A stretch of 64,000 nucleotides of DNA from Talaromyces rugulosus (lineage: Eukaryota > Ascomycota > Eurotiomycetes > Eurotiales > Trichocomaceae): assembly GCF_013368755.1 (NCBI RefSeq), contig NC_049561.1, positions 6,324,001 through 6,388,000 on the forward strand, written 5' to 3'. The notes beneath the pieces are model-generated. The model saw only the letters and a program-made list of their open reading frames with translations, did no database searches and was not told where the DNA came from. Position 1 is the first letter of the stretch. Every line of letters begins with the position of its first letter. Of this stretch, positions 13,532-24,032 are shown in pieces. The position numbers and the translations under genes were made by a program.

Positions 13532-14886
13532 ATGAAGAAGTTCGGTTTCAAGAAATCCAAGGACGGCGACGGCGAGGACGCCAGCCGTCGGGCGCTGTTT
13601 GGCTCCCGATCTCGAGACAAGAGCCCCAATCCCCAGACACAAAACAGCAACCCGTACGCACAGCCGATTCCGGTAGACCCTTATACTCGAGCCAAGGCCA
13701 ACGCTGGCGTTGCCCCTATACCGCCAGCAGGTGCTGGTGGCTATGGCGACGTCAAGCACCCCGGCGGCCCAGGCGCTGGAGCACCCGTCGGCAACATGCA
13801 AGGCGGATACGCACCGAATCGATATGGCAACCAGGGCGGTTACGGTGGTGATAAGTACGGAGGCGGCCAGGCTGCTGGACAACAGCCTGCTGGATCGCGA
13901 TACGGCCCCGGCGGCTATGGCGGTCTAGGAGGGCGCGACCCGAACGACCCCTCTCAAGAAGACCGAGATGCTCTGTTTGGAGGCGCCCGCGACAGAGTTC
14001 AGAACCAGCCCGGCGGTGCTCCCCCGCCGCCTTATAGCACAGGAGACGCAGGGGCTACAGGCGGTTATGGTGGTCACGGGCAGCAAGACGCTCCTGGTAC
14101 AGCGGCCGTGTACCAAGAACGGCAGCTGACCGCCGAGGAGGAAGAGGAAGAAGAAGTCACTAACGTCAAGCAAGAGATGCGCTTCATCAAACAGGGCGAT
14201 GTTGCCTCTACTCGGAATGCCCTCCGTGTCGCTGAACAGGCCGAAGAGACGGGTCGTAACACTCTCGCTCGTCTCGGAGCACACAGCGAGAGTATTCTCG
14301 ATACTGAAAAGGCGCTTGACGTTGCCACCAGTCAGGGCCGCCTCGCTGAAGAGAAGGCTAGGGAGCTGAACACCCTGAACAAGAGCATGTTTGCCATGCA
14401 TGTCAGTAACCCGTTCACCAAGAACGCCCGTCGTCGGGAGCGTGACGAGCAGGTGCTCGAAACCCACCGGGGCGAGCGCTCAACACGGGAGGGAACGCGT
14501 GCAGAAGCTTTCCAATCCAACCAGCGCATGGAGCGCACTTTCAGAGATATTGAGCGAGAAGCCACCAAAGCCAACCCAAAGCAAGGCAAGAACATTTCGG
14601 AACGTGCCAAGTATCAGTTTGAAGCTGATAGCGAGGACGAGGCTATGGAGGACGAAATTGACAACAACTTGAACCTGTTGTCTGGAGCAGCATCGCGATT
14701 GAACGGCTTGGCCAAAGCTACGGGCAAGGAGCTGGAAGAACAGAACCGTCACTTGGACAGAATCACGGGAAAGGTGAGAATATTTATTTTCTTTCTAGTT
14801 GCGCTTCACCACTAACATGACTACAGAGCGATTTCGTCGACGACCAAATTGCCATGAACCGTTCTCGACTAGACCGTATCCGTTGA
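13532..14886 (+). CDS. sec9: Sec9/SNAP-25-type plasma-membrane t-SNARE
   Basis: Two exons, 13532-14773 and 14827-14886 (433 residues); the last exon encodes only SDFVDDQIAMNRSRLDRIR. The N-terminus MKKFGFKKSKDGDGEDASRR is basic and is followed by a Gly/Pro/Tyr-rich disordered stretch with GGYGG units to about residue 190. The first SNARE helix lies at about 205-290 (QEMRFIKQGDVASTRNALRV), the second at the end, with the zero-layer Gln regions of a Qbc-SNARE; there is no transmembrane segment, as in Sec9. It pairs with Sso1/2 and Snc1/2 for exocytosis at the hyphal tip (family knowledge). An upstream in-frame extension to 13451 is open but its ATG is poorer; 13532 gives the conserved MKKFGFKK start. 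In Neurospora and Podospora Sec9 is also an allorecognition partner of a neighbouring NLR; no such neighbour is adjacent here. Confidence 0.93.
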
Positions 14887-15075
14887 TAGGCTCAACGAGT
14901 ACTCCTACTGTTTTTACTCGGAATTCCATGACCACATATCATTTTCCCCCTCCCCATCATACCCCAGTCATCTCTTTGATTGGGCTGGCGTTCGGTATTT
15001 TTATATTGAAATTCATCTTGGTTCCAAGGTGGCCCTAATACATAGCTTCATTCAATGATTAGACATTTTGAACAA

Positions 15076-16913
15076 CTAAACATGTTTTTTGTCTGCCTTC
15101 ATCTTTTGCAAATACTCCTCCACAATGCCCTTGTAGTCCCCAACCACATACGGCTCAAACCACTCTTTTAGTCTACTTTCTTTTCTCTTCCCACTGAGCC
15201 CCAAGTCATTTAACAGCATATCAATATACGGCACCGCATCAAAGACAAAATCCGGAACCCGTTTCCCGTTGGCTCCCACCCCGTAGCGCAACTTGCAAAA
15301 CTGGGTATGCAACGCGGTTGCCCATTGCATGTCTGTCTGTGTAGGAAGATCGAGAGTGTCGTTCAGGTATGCGACTGCCCAGAGCGCTTGTGCCTGCGTG
15401 ATCATCATGGTCGACACTGTCATGGCCATGCCAACGAATACTATTGACCTTGAAGATGCGAGGTGAGGCGAGCAAGGGACCATGAACCTGTACAACCGTA
15501 GAGGACGGTATGATGATGACCCCTCTGACTTAAGATCAAGTTGTTGGTTAGAGTTTTTGGGCTGGTCTTTCAGCCTCGGCAGCTGGTTTAATACATGCGC
15601 ATCTGCATTCTGGAGTGTTTCTTGAGGCAACGAATCAAGAGAAGTAGGCAGCCCTAGCTGAGTCTCGACACCATCTGGCAAAAACTTGATATTGGGTCTC
15701 GCGTCCCATCCGGTACAGCAAACCATTGCATCCGATGGCAGATTCTGTCCATTTGAAAGATGAACCTGGCCCTCAGACAAGAAATCAATGTCGGCGATAT
15801 GAACCTTGATCTTTCCCCTTCGAACCATATCCAGCACATCGCCGTCATAATTGAAAATGCCCAGCCCAGAGGCAATCCACATGGTGCTTACCCACGGCTT
15901 CAGCTTCGCTGTTTCCGGATGAGCATCATAGCTGTTCAAGGTCTTCATATCGTTGCCGAGAATCCACCAAAAGCCATCTACGATCTTTCTACCTAGCCAA
16001 GTACCGTGCAGAGCTCGGCGGATGAGCGAATAGCCATCGGCCTCACCACCCCAGATGCACGGGCTAAACCAAGTAAGTAGCCGGACATTGACGAGCCTCT
16101 CGATCAGTTTCTTCAACGGGGTGACGCGTGGGGGAGCCATATGTGCTGGACCATGGCCTGAGGCTCGAATGATCATGTCCACTGACAAGCCAGAGTCGGC
16201 GAGAAGATAGGCGGCATCAAAGGCAGATTTGGCGCTGCCAAAGACGGTTATTCTTTGATTTTCATCATTGAGAAGCTCTGGTTGATGTGCCTTGAGGTCG
16301 ACAAAGTGAAAGAGTGGACGCTGGAAGCTCTCTTGTCCGTTTATTTTGGGCATGTAGGGCTGGCTGGTCAGGCCTGTTGCCATGATCAGTTTTTTGGTTC
16401 GGATGTTTGTTGTTGTCTTGTCGTTTTTGACTTGTACTACCCATGAGCTATTGCCATCATTATCACCGCTGCTGTTGCTGTCGTCGCGAGCTATGCTCTC
16501 AACCATCTGACCCAATCTAATATACTCCCCCAGTCCAAATTTTTCGCAATATGCCTCGAGATATTCATGTACAACTTCTCCAGGAATATGCTGATCATAC
16601 CCTACATTGAACTTCTTCCCATCCATAGCAAAATCGCTAAACTCGTATCCCCCCAAGACATTATTCGTCTTGATACCGGTGTAGAGCCGCTCGCGCGCCC
16701 ACACACCTCCGAGCGAGACACGATTGTCTAGAAGAGCAGCTGAAGAAGAAGGGTTGACGGTGAGATATGTTTTGAGGGCGCATATGCCGCCGATACCTAT
16801 ACACAAAGAGTCAAGTAAATTCTGGTGGACTTTGTTTGTTAATTGGAACTGGTGGCTTTACCTCCGCCGACAACTACAAGGTCTAGCTCTTCGTCGATTT
16901 TTTGATTTTCCAT
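15076..16913 (-). CDS. FAD-dependent (FMO/Baeyer-Villiger-like) monooxygenase
   Basis: Two exons on the reverse strand, 16913-16862 and 16796-15076; 590 residues. The splice joins the FAD-binding Rossmann motif: DLVVVGGGIGGICALKTY (GxGxxG). The active-site-side segments LGGVWARERLYTGIKTNN and YGATG-like KKLIMATGLTSQPYMP follow, and a second nucleotide-binding motif VFGSAKSAFDAAYLLADSG lies near residue 190. The usual FxGxxxHxxxY/F fingerprint is only loosely matched by SFQRPLFHFVDLK. The reaction is therefore FAD- and probably NADPH-dependent oxygenation of an unknown small molecule. It stands 0.6 kb from a decayed Zn2Cys6 regulator on the same strand, which may have been its specific activator (inference). 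Confidence 0.85.
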
Positions 16914-17494
16914 CTTTTTTGTTTTTTTCTTCTTTTTCTTCTCTCTTCTAGATGATCTCCTGAAGAATTTAATAAATTGAACAAAAAAATGAAAGACTAA
17001 CCACGCATGAGGAAATAATTAAAATTAACGGAAACTTGAAAAATGCAAACCCGTTCCTCGGACAACAGCTAACGCGCTCGAGCAATTTTAAATTTGTTTT
17101 TTTCTCACCCCCTCTTTTTTTAATTTACTCAATATAAGCTATACGAGGGTCTTGGCATGAAGCGCTTTTAATTGATGGGTTGCTATCGGTATGCAGACTG
17201 TGATTGGGCCGATAATTCAATATTATATAGTACTATCGTACAATTTTATTCTTGTATTACGTGGCTAATACCATGTGAAAATGCACCAGTTGGCCACGTA
17301 TATTAATAGATTCATGGAAATTAATTGACATGTAAAGTACAACAAATTCGTTTAGTACCTACCCATGACACGGATGAAAGGCTACATACTGGTTACCGGC
17401 TATCTAAAAAAAAACTTGAAAGCAACGACAGCACATGGAATAAATAGCATATACTTGGCTGCATGTGTTTTTGGATTTATCAATGAAAATCAAT
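16914..17494. other. AT-rich spacer with monooxygenase promoter
   Basis: No gene seen. A pyrimidine-rich leader (reverse strand purines, about 16914-16950) precedes the monooxygenase start; the rest is AT-rich without motif. Confidence 0.45.
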
Positions 17495-18184
17495 TCAGGC
17501 AAAAAGCCTGTGCTTGTTTCTTCTATATCGTCTAAAACGCCCCAAGTCATCTATCAAATGTCGACATCCTTGCAAAGCTTTGTGTCGAATTCGTAGTATT
17601 GAATTTTCCATTGCTTCGCTTCTATCAGCCCAACCTTGCACTCCACTCAGGGCTAGTAATGCATTAAAAACAGCCCAGCTTTGCATAGAGAGAGGAATCA
17701 AAACACAAAGAAACGGATTTGAGGGATCGGAAAAGGTTGGATAAGTGCGAGAGAAACGTTGAATGTAGTGGTATAAGAGGATGGATGAGGCGGCGTCGAG
17801 GTCAAAGGGGCAACTTGACATTGGTTTTAGGTGGAAGGCTGTTTGTGTATTATCCAGATGAGGAGTGAAACGTGATTCGGAACTATTTTCTGGATTGAGG
17901 GCTCTGTTATCGGTACCACCCCTAGAAGATGGGACAGTAGCAGGACCCCTCGTATCAGGTCATCTTCCCAGAGAAGTCGAGTATACTTTGTACATTCGAG
18001 GCTAAGATGTGTATAGTTATTGCAAGGTATATATTTACTATCGCATTTCCTCTGACTGTACTTTTGTAATGGCCATTGACCACCCATCAAATAGAAACCA
18101 TCAGAAAGAAAGTAAAAAAGATATATCGTTTTCTACAGGTGGTGCAATCTTCACGACATCTGGAGAGCGTCGTTGTCGGGGCAT
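17495..18184 (-). pseudogene. Decayed Zn2Cys6 transcription-factor gene
   Basis: Three frame-shifted pieces on the reverse strand read as one lost regulator. From an ATG at 18184 comes MPRQRRSPDVVKI, then after a one-base shift DCTTCRKRY, the first two cysteines of a zinc cluster. After a former intron, KCDSKYIPCNNYTHLSLEC (18060-18000) supplies the third, fourth and sixth cysteines, with Tyr at the position of the fifth, followed by TKYTRLLWEDDLIRG. Another shift leads to an open stretch (about 17968-17495) with SILLYHYIQRFSRTYP and LCVLIPLSMQSWAVFNALLA, typical of the fungal-specific regulatory domain; it stops after ~155 residues where a normal protein would go on for some 250 more. The Tyr for Cys change and the lost GT donor (AT) are G-to-A type changes such as RIP leaves, but decay without RIP is equally possible. 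Function is surely lost. Confidence 0.72.
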
Positions 18185-19432
18185 CACTTTTTTGGTCTTT
18201 TCGTGTATCATAATAGTTTCTGCCATTGTGATTAGCCATCGTTACGAGTATAACTGTACCAAGTTCTATAACAAGTATGAGATAGCGGGGCCATGAGGAA
18301 ACGCTTTCCGTATTGGGTTATTGTGGCCCGGCGGAGTTTCTTTTCGGGTTATGGTTAATGCTGTCTGGATACCTGAAAAAAGAACTTTGACGATTCTTGC
18401 ATGACGGTAGTAATTCTTATTATTCCACTCGTCAATGCAAAATCCTTGCAAAGGGCGTGCAGTGCCCGAGCAAGTATGTTCCAAAATCTATCCATTTTCC
18501 CCTGGGCCAATCAGCGTTTTAAAAATTATTATTGTTTCAGTGAATTTTAATTGTTTTAACTTTTGCTTCATGCTCCGCTATTATTGCTCTCGTAATTTTA
18601 CTGCTGGTGGATCATACGTCATGACTGCTGTTCTCTCATCATAGGTTTTATTGCTAGCAGTAACAAACAGTTCGCCTATCAAATAGCGATCGATAGTCGA
18701 TAGTTCTACCTGCCACTCCTACCACATCTACGTACATACAAGAAGATAGGCTATCCAATTTCAGATATTTAGTCTATGACGGCACGAGGAAAAAGAGTTC
18801 AATAGTTGAATCATAGGTCATTTGAGGTCTGTGCGCCGAGATGATGCCGAGGCTCTGTGGCTGTGCACCGACGATGAAGCAAGACTGGCTGTTATGTAAG
18901 CGAAACCCGCGCCACACCGAGGCCGAACCAGCGGCCAGAGCCTGGGAAACCAGGCACCCAGGTTCGCTCACCAAGGAACGGGTTATTACGAGGCCCGCCG
19001 TGAACGTCATTTATTGGGCAGCATGACATCACCGGGGCAGTCGAGTGGGTCAAGCCACACTTAGTTACTTAGTACGTACACGCTAGTCCGAATGCAGTAA
19101 CCATCAAAGGGCCTGCCCCACCCGGCCGGCACCTTGTTCTGGTAAAAGCCAATAAGAATTCCTGTGTTGCCCCACCCCCAACGCGTGCGCCCACTGAGGC
19201 GCACGCAGCGCTCCGCTGAACCCATGGATGATGTTCATCGCGTCGATCACTCTCTGCCTATTTAATAGTCGAATTTTTCTGCCTGCGATCGTCTTCTGCA
19301 TCCTTTTTCTTCTCTCACCTTTCCTTCTCACATCGCGAAGCGATACATCACACCATATCCTATCTCACCCATATACAATTTGTCCCAATCATCAAAGCAA
19401 AACTAGGGCAAGAAAAACAAGACACCGCCATC
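18185..19432. other. Gene-free spacer before the MARVEL gene
   Basis: No gene seen. The left half is AT-rich and may hold further decayed sequence; the right half (18840-19250) is GC-richer with short ORFs that lack any protein-like content. A pyrimidine-rich leader (19290-19330) precedes the MARVEL gene. Confidence 0.4.
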
Positions 19433-20164
19433 ATGGGTGTTGGAAATGTACTACTACGTGTCTTTGGCACTGGCATCAGGGTCTTGCAATTCCTCGCCGC
19501 AGCCGTTATTCTCGGCATCTTCTCCTACTACCTTGCCGTGTTGAAGGACCACCACTTGACCATCGCGACATGGATTCGCGCCGCCGAGGGTTTGTCCGGT
19601 GCTGCGTGCCTGTACGCGCTCCTGGGCTCCCTGCTTACCATCTGCTTGGCCGGCATTACCTTTTTCGGCTTCATCGCCATGGCTCTTGATGTCTGCTTTG
19701 TCGGCGCCATGATTGCCATTGCCGTCCTCACTCGTGACGGCACCCAGACCTGCTCTGGCAACGTGAACACGCCCCTGGGCAGCGGTCCCACAAACTCCAA
19801 CGCCGATGGCTATGGCAAAGACGGATTCGGCTTTGGAAGCGGCGAGACCGTGACCTACTTGCCTAATCTGGGTCTTGCCTGCCGCCTGGAAAAGACTGCT
19901 TTTGCTGTCTCCATCATCGCCGCGGGCCTCTTCGTCATCTCCTTCTTCCTCCAGATCCCAATAGCCCGCAGTCACAAGCGCGAAAAGCGCTTCGGCCCTT
20001 CCCCTGCCAACGGATACACTTCTGGAAGCACTCGCAACCGCTTCTGGCGCCGCAACAAGAAGACCAATCCTGATACTACCGGCAACGTTCTTCCTGGCCA
20101 TCCTACCCCTGGCGAGATCGAGGGCGGCTACAAAGCCGAGGCCGAAGCCAACACTCGATTCTAA
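19433..20164 (+). CDS. MARVEL-type four-helix membrane protein
   Basis: Single exon, 243 residues. Four hydrophobic segments: about 14-35 (VLQFLAAAVILGIFSYYLAV), 45-65, 72-98 and 155-180 (FAVSIIAAGLFVISFFL). The loop between the third and fourth carries two cysteines and the tail is polar and basic (REKRFGPS, RNRFWRRNKK). This is the layout of MARVEL-domain proteins of fungi, which sit in the plasma membrane or eisosomes; the particular role is unknown. The start at 19433 follows CATC and is the first ATG after a pyrimidine-rich leader. A 215-codon antisense ORF covers it and is not credible. Confidence 0.8.
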   Translation: MGVGNVLLRVFGTGIRVLQFLAAAVILGIFSYYLAVLKDHHLTIATWIRAAEGLSGAACLYALLGSLLTICLAGITFFGFIAMALDVCFVGAMIAIAVLTRDGTQTCSGNVNTPLGSGPTNSNADGYGKDGFGFGSGETVTYLPNLGLACRLEKTAFAVSIIAAGLFVISFFLQIPIARSHKREKRFGPSPANGYTSGSTRNRFWRRNKKTNPDTTGNVLPGHPTPGEIEGGYKAEAEANTRF

Positions 20165-21002
20165 ACGATTTCCCCAGGGGGTCGTGAAAGTAGGAAAGTT
20201 GTGTCACATCTTCCAACTTCGGTTCCTGAAAGAAGAAAGTGACCGATGAATACAATGAATGAATGAATGAATTCGAGTGAAATAATGAAACACTCGCGCT
20301 ATATTGCTGAGCAACTATTTTGATTTTATCGCGTGATACCAATTATGTCAGTCGGGTTCAAGTGGAGGATCTATCGAGGGATTTATGAAGATACTTAGAT
20401 TAATATTTAATAATACAAAACACTCGTTAAAATATTGCACTGATTATAAATAATCATCTCGTTGAAAACACTAGAATAGATGTTGAATCGCTAGCTATTG
20501 GTTGCCAAGTGCTGTGTAGTCAACTGTTGGGGCCCGTGACTCGCTAACCCTAATTACTTCAACCTTAGCAGTATAAACAAAAAGTCATAATCTAGAGTAA
20601 ATGTGACTGACTGTACAAGGTCTAGAACTCTACAGCCACCAACTTCAAATGGCACACCCCTGTTGTTTCTACACACCCATGCACTCAAATCATCACCGCT
20701 TGCCCGCTTCTTCATCATGCATTAACTCACCGACCCCGACACACAAGGGTTCTCAAGAGCGCTCCCGACAAAGTTTCAAACAAAGGCAAAGGATTTGTGG
20801 CTTTGCCTTTGTTTAAACAGAACAAGCCTATTAATTCGCTCCTTTGTTTTCGGCAAGGCAAAGGTAAACAAGACACGGTGGCGTACCCTGATTATAAAAA
20901 TTCCATCGATCGAGAAAATGTAATTTAGGATTTCTCAGTAAACCTTTCTCACTATCATCACTGTTTCTACACTTCACTTCTCAGGAATTATTCCAAGTCT
21001 AC
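20165..21002. other. AT-rich spacer with promoter of the 21 kb gene
   Basis: No gene seen. AT-rich up to 20460; from 20760 to 20870 several CAAAGG/CCTTTG motifs cluster, including the long inverted repeat listed separately. GAATGAATGAATGAAT units occur near 20255-20270. Confidence 0.45.
20778..20814. repeat. Perfect 14-bp inverted repeat in a promoter
   Basis: Left arm AAACAAAGGCAAAG (20778-20791) and right arm CTTTGCCTTTGTTT (20801-20814) are exact reverse complements around a 9-nt centre. A further CCTTTG and GGCAAAGG lie at 20841-20864. Position about 190 bp upstream of the 21003 ATG suits a dimeric regulator site or a cruciform. Confidence 0.9.
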
Positions 21003-21611
21003 ATGAGATCAAGGACACCTTCAACCATGGACAAACTAATATGGTTTGACACAACGAAGGCGGCCGCAGGCTCCATCGAATGTTCCACCTCACCGCCAGA
21101 AACATTCAGAGATTGCGTGCCATTCATCCCATACGATTTCAAAAACCAAAACCATAGCATTGACAAGCTAGACATAAGTAGCAGCAACAATAACGATACT
21201 ACTGCTGCTGCTGCTACTGCTGCCCCCCCTCCTACTTCCTTCCCACGCAACAGCAGCAACACCCCGAGGTTCACAAAAGAATCCATCTCCGCCGAAAAAT
21301 GCAGGAAGCTATCCCCGGCCAAAAGGCTTCCCTTGCCGTATGGAAGCAGCAGTCCCAAGCGACCGGCCACCGAATATATGTCCGAGGAGGCTTGTAAATG
21401 GCCCGACGCGGAGATGTTGGAGAGGTTTACCGATATGAAAAATAGGAGGAGGAGCAGTTGTTCTCTTGGTGAGAAGCGTACTGGCTTGGAGACTATGTAT
21501 TGGGGGTATGGGGGGTACAGGATGGAGGGGGAGGATACGGACAACGACAGGGCTGACGAGGGCAAGCGCAAGGGGAAGGGGAGGGACAAGAACAAGGGAA
21601 AAGACGTGTGA
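21003..21611 (+). CDS. Hypothetical small fungal protein
   Basis: 202 residues in one exon; not recognised. The start could be 21003 or the in-frame ATG at 21027 (MDKLIWFDTTK). It has a low-complexity Asn/Thr/Ala/Pro stretch (about 60-90), a more ordered part SAEKCRKLSPAKRLPLPYGS and EEACKWPDAEMLERFTDM, and a very basic Lys/Arg/Gly-rich tail (KGKGRDKNKGKD) that could serve nuclear localisation. No signal peptide, no membrane segment. An antisense ORF of 231 codons spans the same place and is rich in Leu/Ser runs caused by the sense codons. I think the sense gene is real because of its promoter context and composition, with moderate certainty. Confidence 0.5.
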   Translation: MRSRTPSTMDKLIWFDTTKAAAGSIECSTSPPETFRDCVPFIPYDFKNQNHSIDKLDISSSNNNDTTAAAATAAPPPTSFPRNSSNTPRFTKESISAEKCRKLSPAKRLPLPYGSSSPKRPATEYMSEEACKWPDAEMLERFTDMKNRRRSSCSLGEKRTGLETMYWGYGGYRMEGEDTDNDRADEGKRKGKGRDKNKGKDV

Positions 21612-22178
21612 GCATGATCGACTATGTCGTGGCCACCCAGATTTCCTGCTGGGTGCGTTGGCTGGTTAGACATTTGGATGAGGGATGAAATCATGAAATC
21701 AGAGTTCTGGGTTGTTTATTAGCGGTTTACGAAGGTTCATTTGCAATATCGAGTGTTGTTTGGACGACCGGGGTCCTGTTACATGGAGAATCAAATATTT
21801 CAATGTTCTTTTGGTAGATGAGTCACTGGGATAGTCAATTCATGCTGGTCGGCAATCACTTGGGCGTTCTTGAGCCCACCAGTTAACTCGTTGGAGACTC
21901 AGTTTACTAGAATAGTACAATTCTCTAAACCGTCAAATGTCTTTTAATAAACTTACAAGTAAACTTGATAATCTTTCGATTTAGATAGATGACTGTACTA
22001 ACGTCCGAACAATAGTCACTTGAAGTATTCCTCTGATGACGAAGGCGGTCTCTAATGATTCACAGTGAACAGTCATACATGTAGCAGACTCACTTATAAC
22101 CATCGAAAAAGTCGCCTTCTCCTCGAACCTAGAGAAATTCTTCAATACTACAGCAAATGGATTTTGAAAGAAGTAAAC
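21612..22178. other. Intergenic, nothing recognised
   Basis: AT-rich spacer between two hypothetical genes. No motif or ORF worth noting. Confidence 0.4.
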
Positions 22179-22834
22179 ATGTGTTTCACTGCTAGAGACC
22201 AACCTCCCCCGTCAGATGTTATCGACACTCCCCCTCCTCGACACCGGAGCATTACATTTAGCGATGCAGCAATGTTGACAACGGAAAGACAGAGTCTGGG
22301 TACGGTTGTTTTGCAGAGCAAACAAAAGACTCCTTCTACACAGCAGCATAATCTCAAAAAGGCCAATACAACGACAGGCACCAGCGACAGTAAACCAAAG
22401 ACATCCTTCAAGCCGATGTGTATTGATATAAAAGGTTGTCAACAATTGGAGCCGGTTTTCGAAGATCAGAATTCGTTGATGCCTAGAAAACCGGGAATTC
22501 GACATCCGCATAGCTCTTTTCCGACAAAAGAGCAGTTGGCTGCAGTAAGGTCTGTTGTTAGCACTCCTGGTATGTTTTTCTACCAACACAGTATAAAAAA
22601 CTGCTACTAATCTATCACTCTAAATCGGTCCAATATAAAGAGGGTACAGAATTTGAATATGCTCAAAAGGCCTGCTGCGATGATGGCGGTGGATCTGATA
22701 CCGCGAGCTATTTTTCTGCAAGAAGCCAGCCTTATGGGAAGGAGAAAGTGATACCAGTTTGTGATGTATGTGAATTAATTCCAATAAAAACTCTTCCTGA
22801 AAAACCCAATAGATGGCTAATAAAGAAAAATTAA
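22179..22834 (+). CDS. Hypothetical protein, spliced, unrecognised
   Basis: Two exons placed by hand: 22179-22569 and 22641-22834, 194 residues. The donor is GTATGT at 22570 and the acceptor AAAG at 22640; the reading frame then stays open for 64 codons to a TAA at 22834, which would be unlikely by chance in this AT-rich DNA. The start is MCFTARDQPPPSDVIDTPPP, the middle is polar with KPMCIDIKGCQQLEP and PRKPGIRHPHSSFPTKEQLA, the end has ACCDDGGGSDTASYFSARS and VIPVCDVCELIPIK. Several cysteines, no signal peptide and no membrane segment. No family recognised. Exon 2 is the main reason for believing the gene. Confidence 0.5.
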
Positions 22835-23342
22835 GGCACTGGATTCGAAGACGACCGAAAAGACTGCTTCTCAAGATTGCAAATCTGACCACTGACAATA
22901 CTGTGCTTTGAAATGTGTTTTCTCTCTGATAAGGCGTCCAAGGTTATTGAATTTTTTTTGTTGGCGATGCATGTTTTTTTAAGTTGTATATTGAATTTCG
23001 AGACTGGTTTTATTCCTTCCATGGGAGGCTATGTATCTTCTTGTATGTAGCTTATAGCGGTTTTGATCTATCCACCTATGAAATATTTTAATTTTTGATA
23101 TTTTACTAGTTTGGTGTTGATATGAATATCACAAGACCAAAAGTAGCGAGCCTCGCAGTCATACATAGCCGAATATTCCGAGACTGACTCAACCTTTGTG
23201 TCACAACACACGAGTCATAGAGCCTGGCGCATTCTTTTATAATTCTAACGGCCTATATATATTACCTTTTCATCCATTTCATTTCCTCATAATCTCTACT
23301 AAGATTTACAGTCCAGGTTAGTTTGTTACATCCGCTATAGAC
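22835..23342. other. Intergenic with TATA-like promoter
   Basis: AT-rich spacer. CCTATATATATT at about 23252-23263 lies some 80 bp before the next start codon and may be the TATA element. Nothing else recognised. Confidence 0.4.
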
Positions 23343-23751
23343 ATGTGTCCTTTACACGATTCTCACACAGTTTCGATATCAATAGACAAAGCCTACTACG
23401 CCAGTTTATTAAAAAAAAAATCCACCATGACTGATGGAAACCACTCGAAACCAGTGAAGCTTTCCAGCGGCGAAGAACGAGTTCTTTATGCCTCAAGCGA
23501 CAAAGCCGCACCACAGGTAAGGCCCCCCTCCCCTCCTTATACCGTTTTCAAGTATTCAGAAAACACAGAGCTAATGTTTAAAAAAACAGATTTTCCTTTC
23601 CCATCATCGAGACTCTTCGCCAAAGCAGTCGCCGTCCAAAGAGGCAGCCAAGTTAGCGGAACTAGAAATAGGACATTTCGAAACTCCTAGTCTCGCTGGA
23701 TGGTTTGGAAATATGACTCTTAATCCAAAGCCAGGTGCGAACACGAAATGA
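23343..23751 (+). CDS. Hypothetical small protein, spliced, unrecognised
   Basis: Two exons placed by hand: 23343-23516 and 23590-23751, 111 residues. Donor CAG/GTAAGG and acceptor AACAG are both good matches, and the second exon stays open for 53 codons in the joined frame, ending SLAGWFGNMTLNPKPGANTK. An internal ATG at 23427 has the better context (TCCACCATGA) and would give an 83-residue protein MTDGNHSKPVKLSSGEERVL; the first ATG after the TATA-like box is at 23343, hence the longer call. Small, polar, no signal peptide. No family recognised. Confidence 0.5.
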
Positions 23752-24032
23752 TTGATGTGGTGACTAACATGTCAACTCGTGGATTGATGGAATTGATACC
23801 ATATTCCCAAGGCGGTATGTTATGCACAGCTAGTAGTCTGCATATGTAGTACCAGATACACAAGTGCGAGTCACCAGTTGACTTCAAATGTTATCAATTG
23901 ATCAATCGATCTTATTTAAGTTTGAGCGAAATGATAGATTTAAATATTCATATATACAGTACAGGTACATAAAAAAGGATACGGCATATTATATACATAT
24001 ATCTATCAGTAAGTATTCTCATTCGCATACCC

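Noticed and set aside
13532..14886. Sec9 as half of a Sec9/PLP-1 allorecognition pair, as in Neurospora and Podospora
   Set aside because: The neighbours are vps33 and a monooxygenase; no patatin-type NLR lies beside it. The NLR-CHAT gene is 19 kb away and has no patatin domain.
19454..20101. 215-codon antisense ORF over the MARVEL gene
   Set aside because: Mirror of codon-biased sense sequence; no domain, no promoter.
20999..21694. 231-codon antisense ORF with Leu runs
   Set aside because: The Leu runs come from AAC/AGC/GAG-type sense codons of the gene at 21003-21611; sense reading has the promoter with the inverted repeat.
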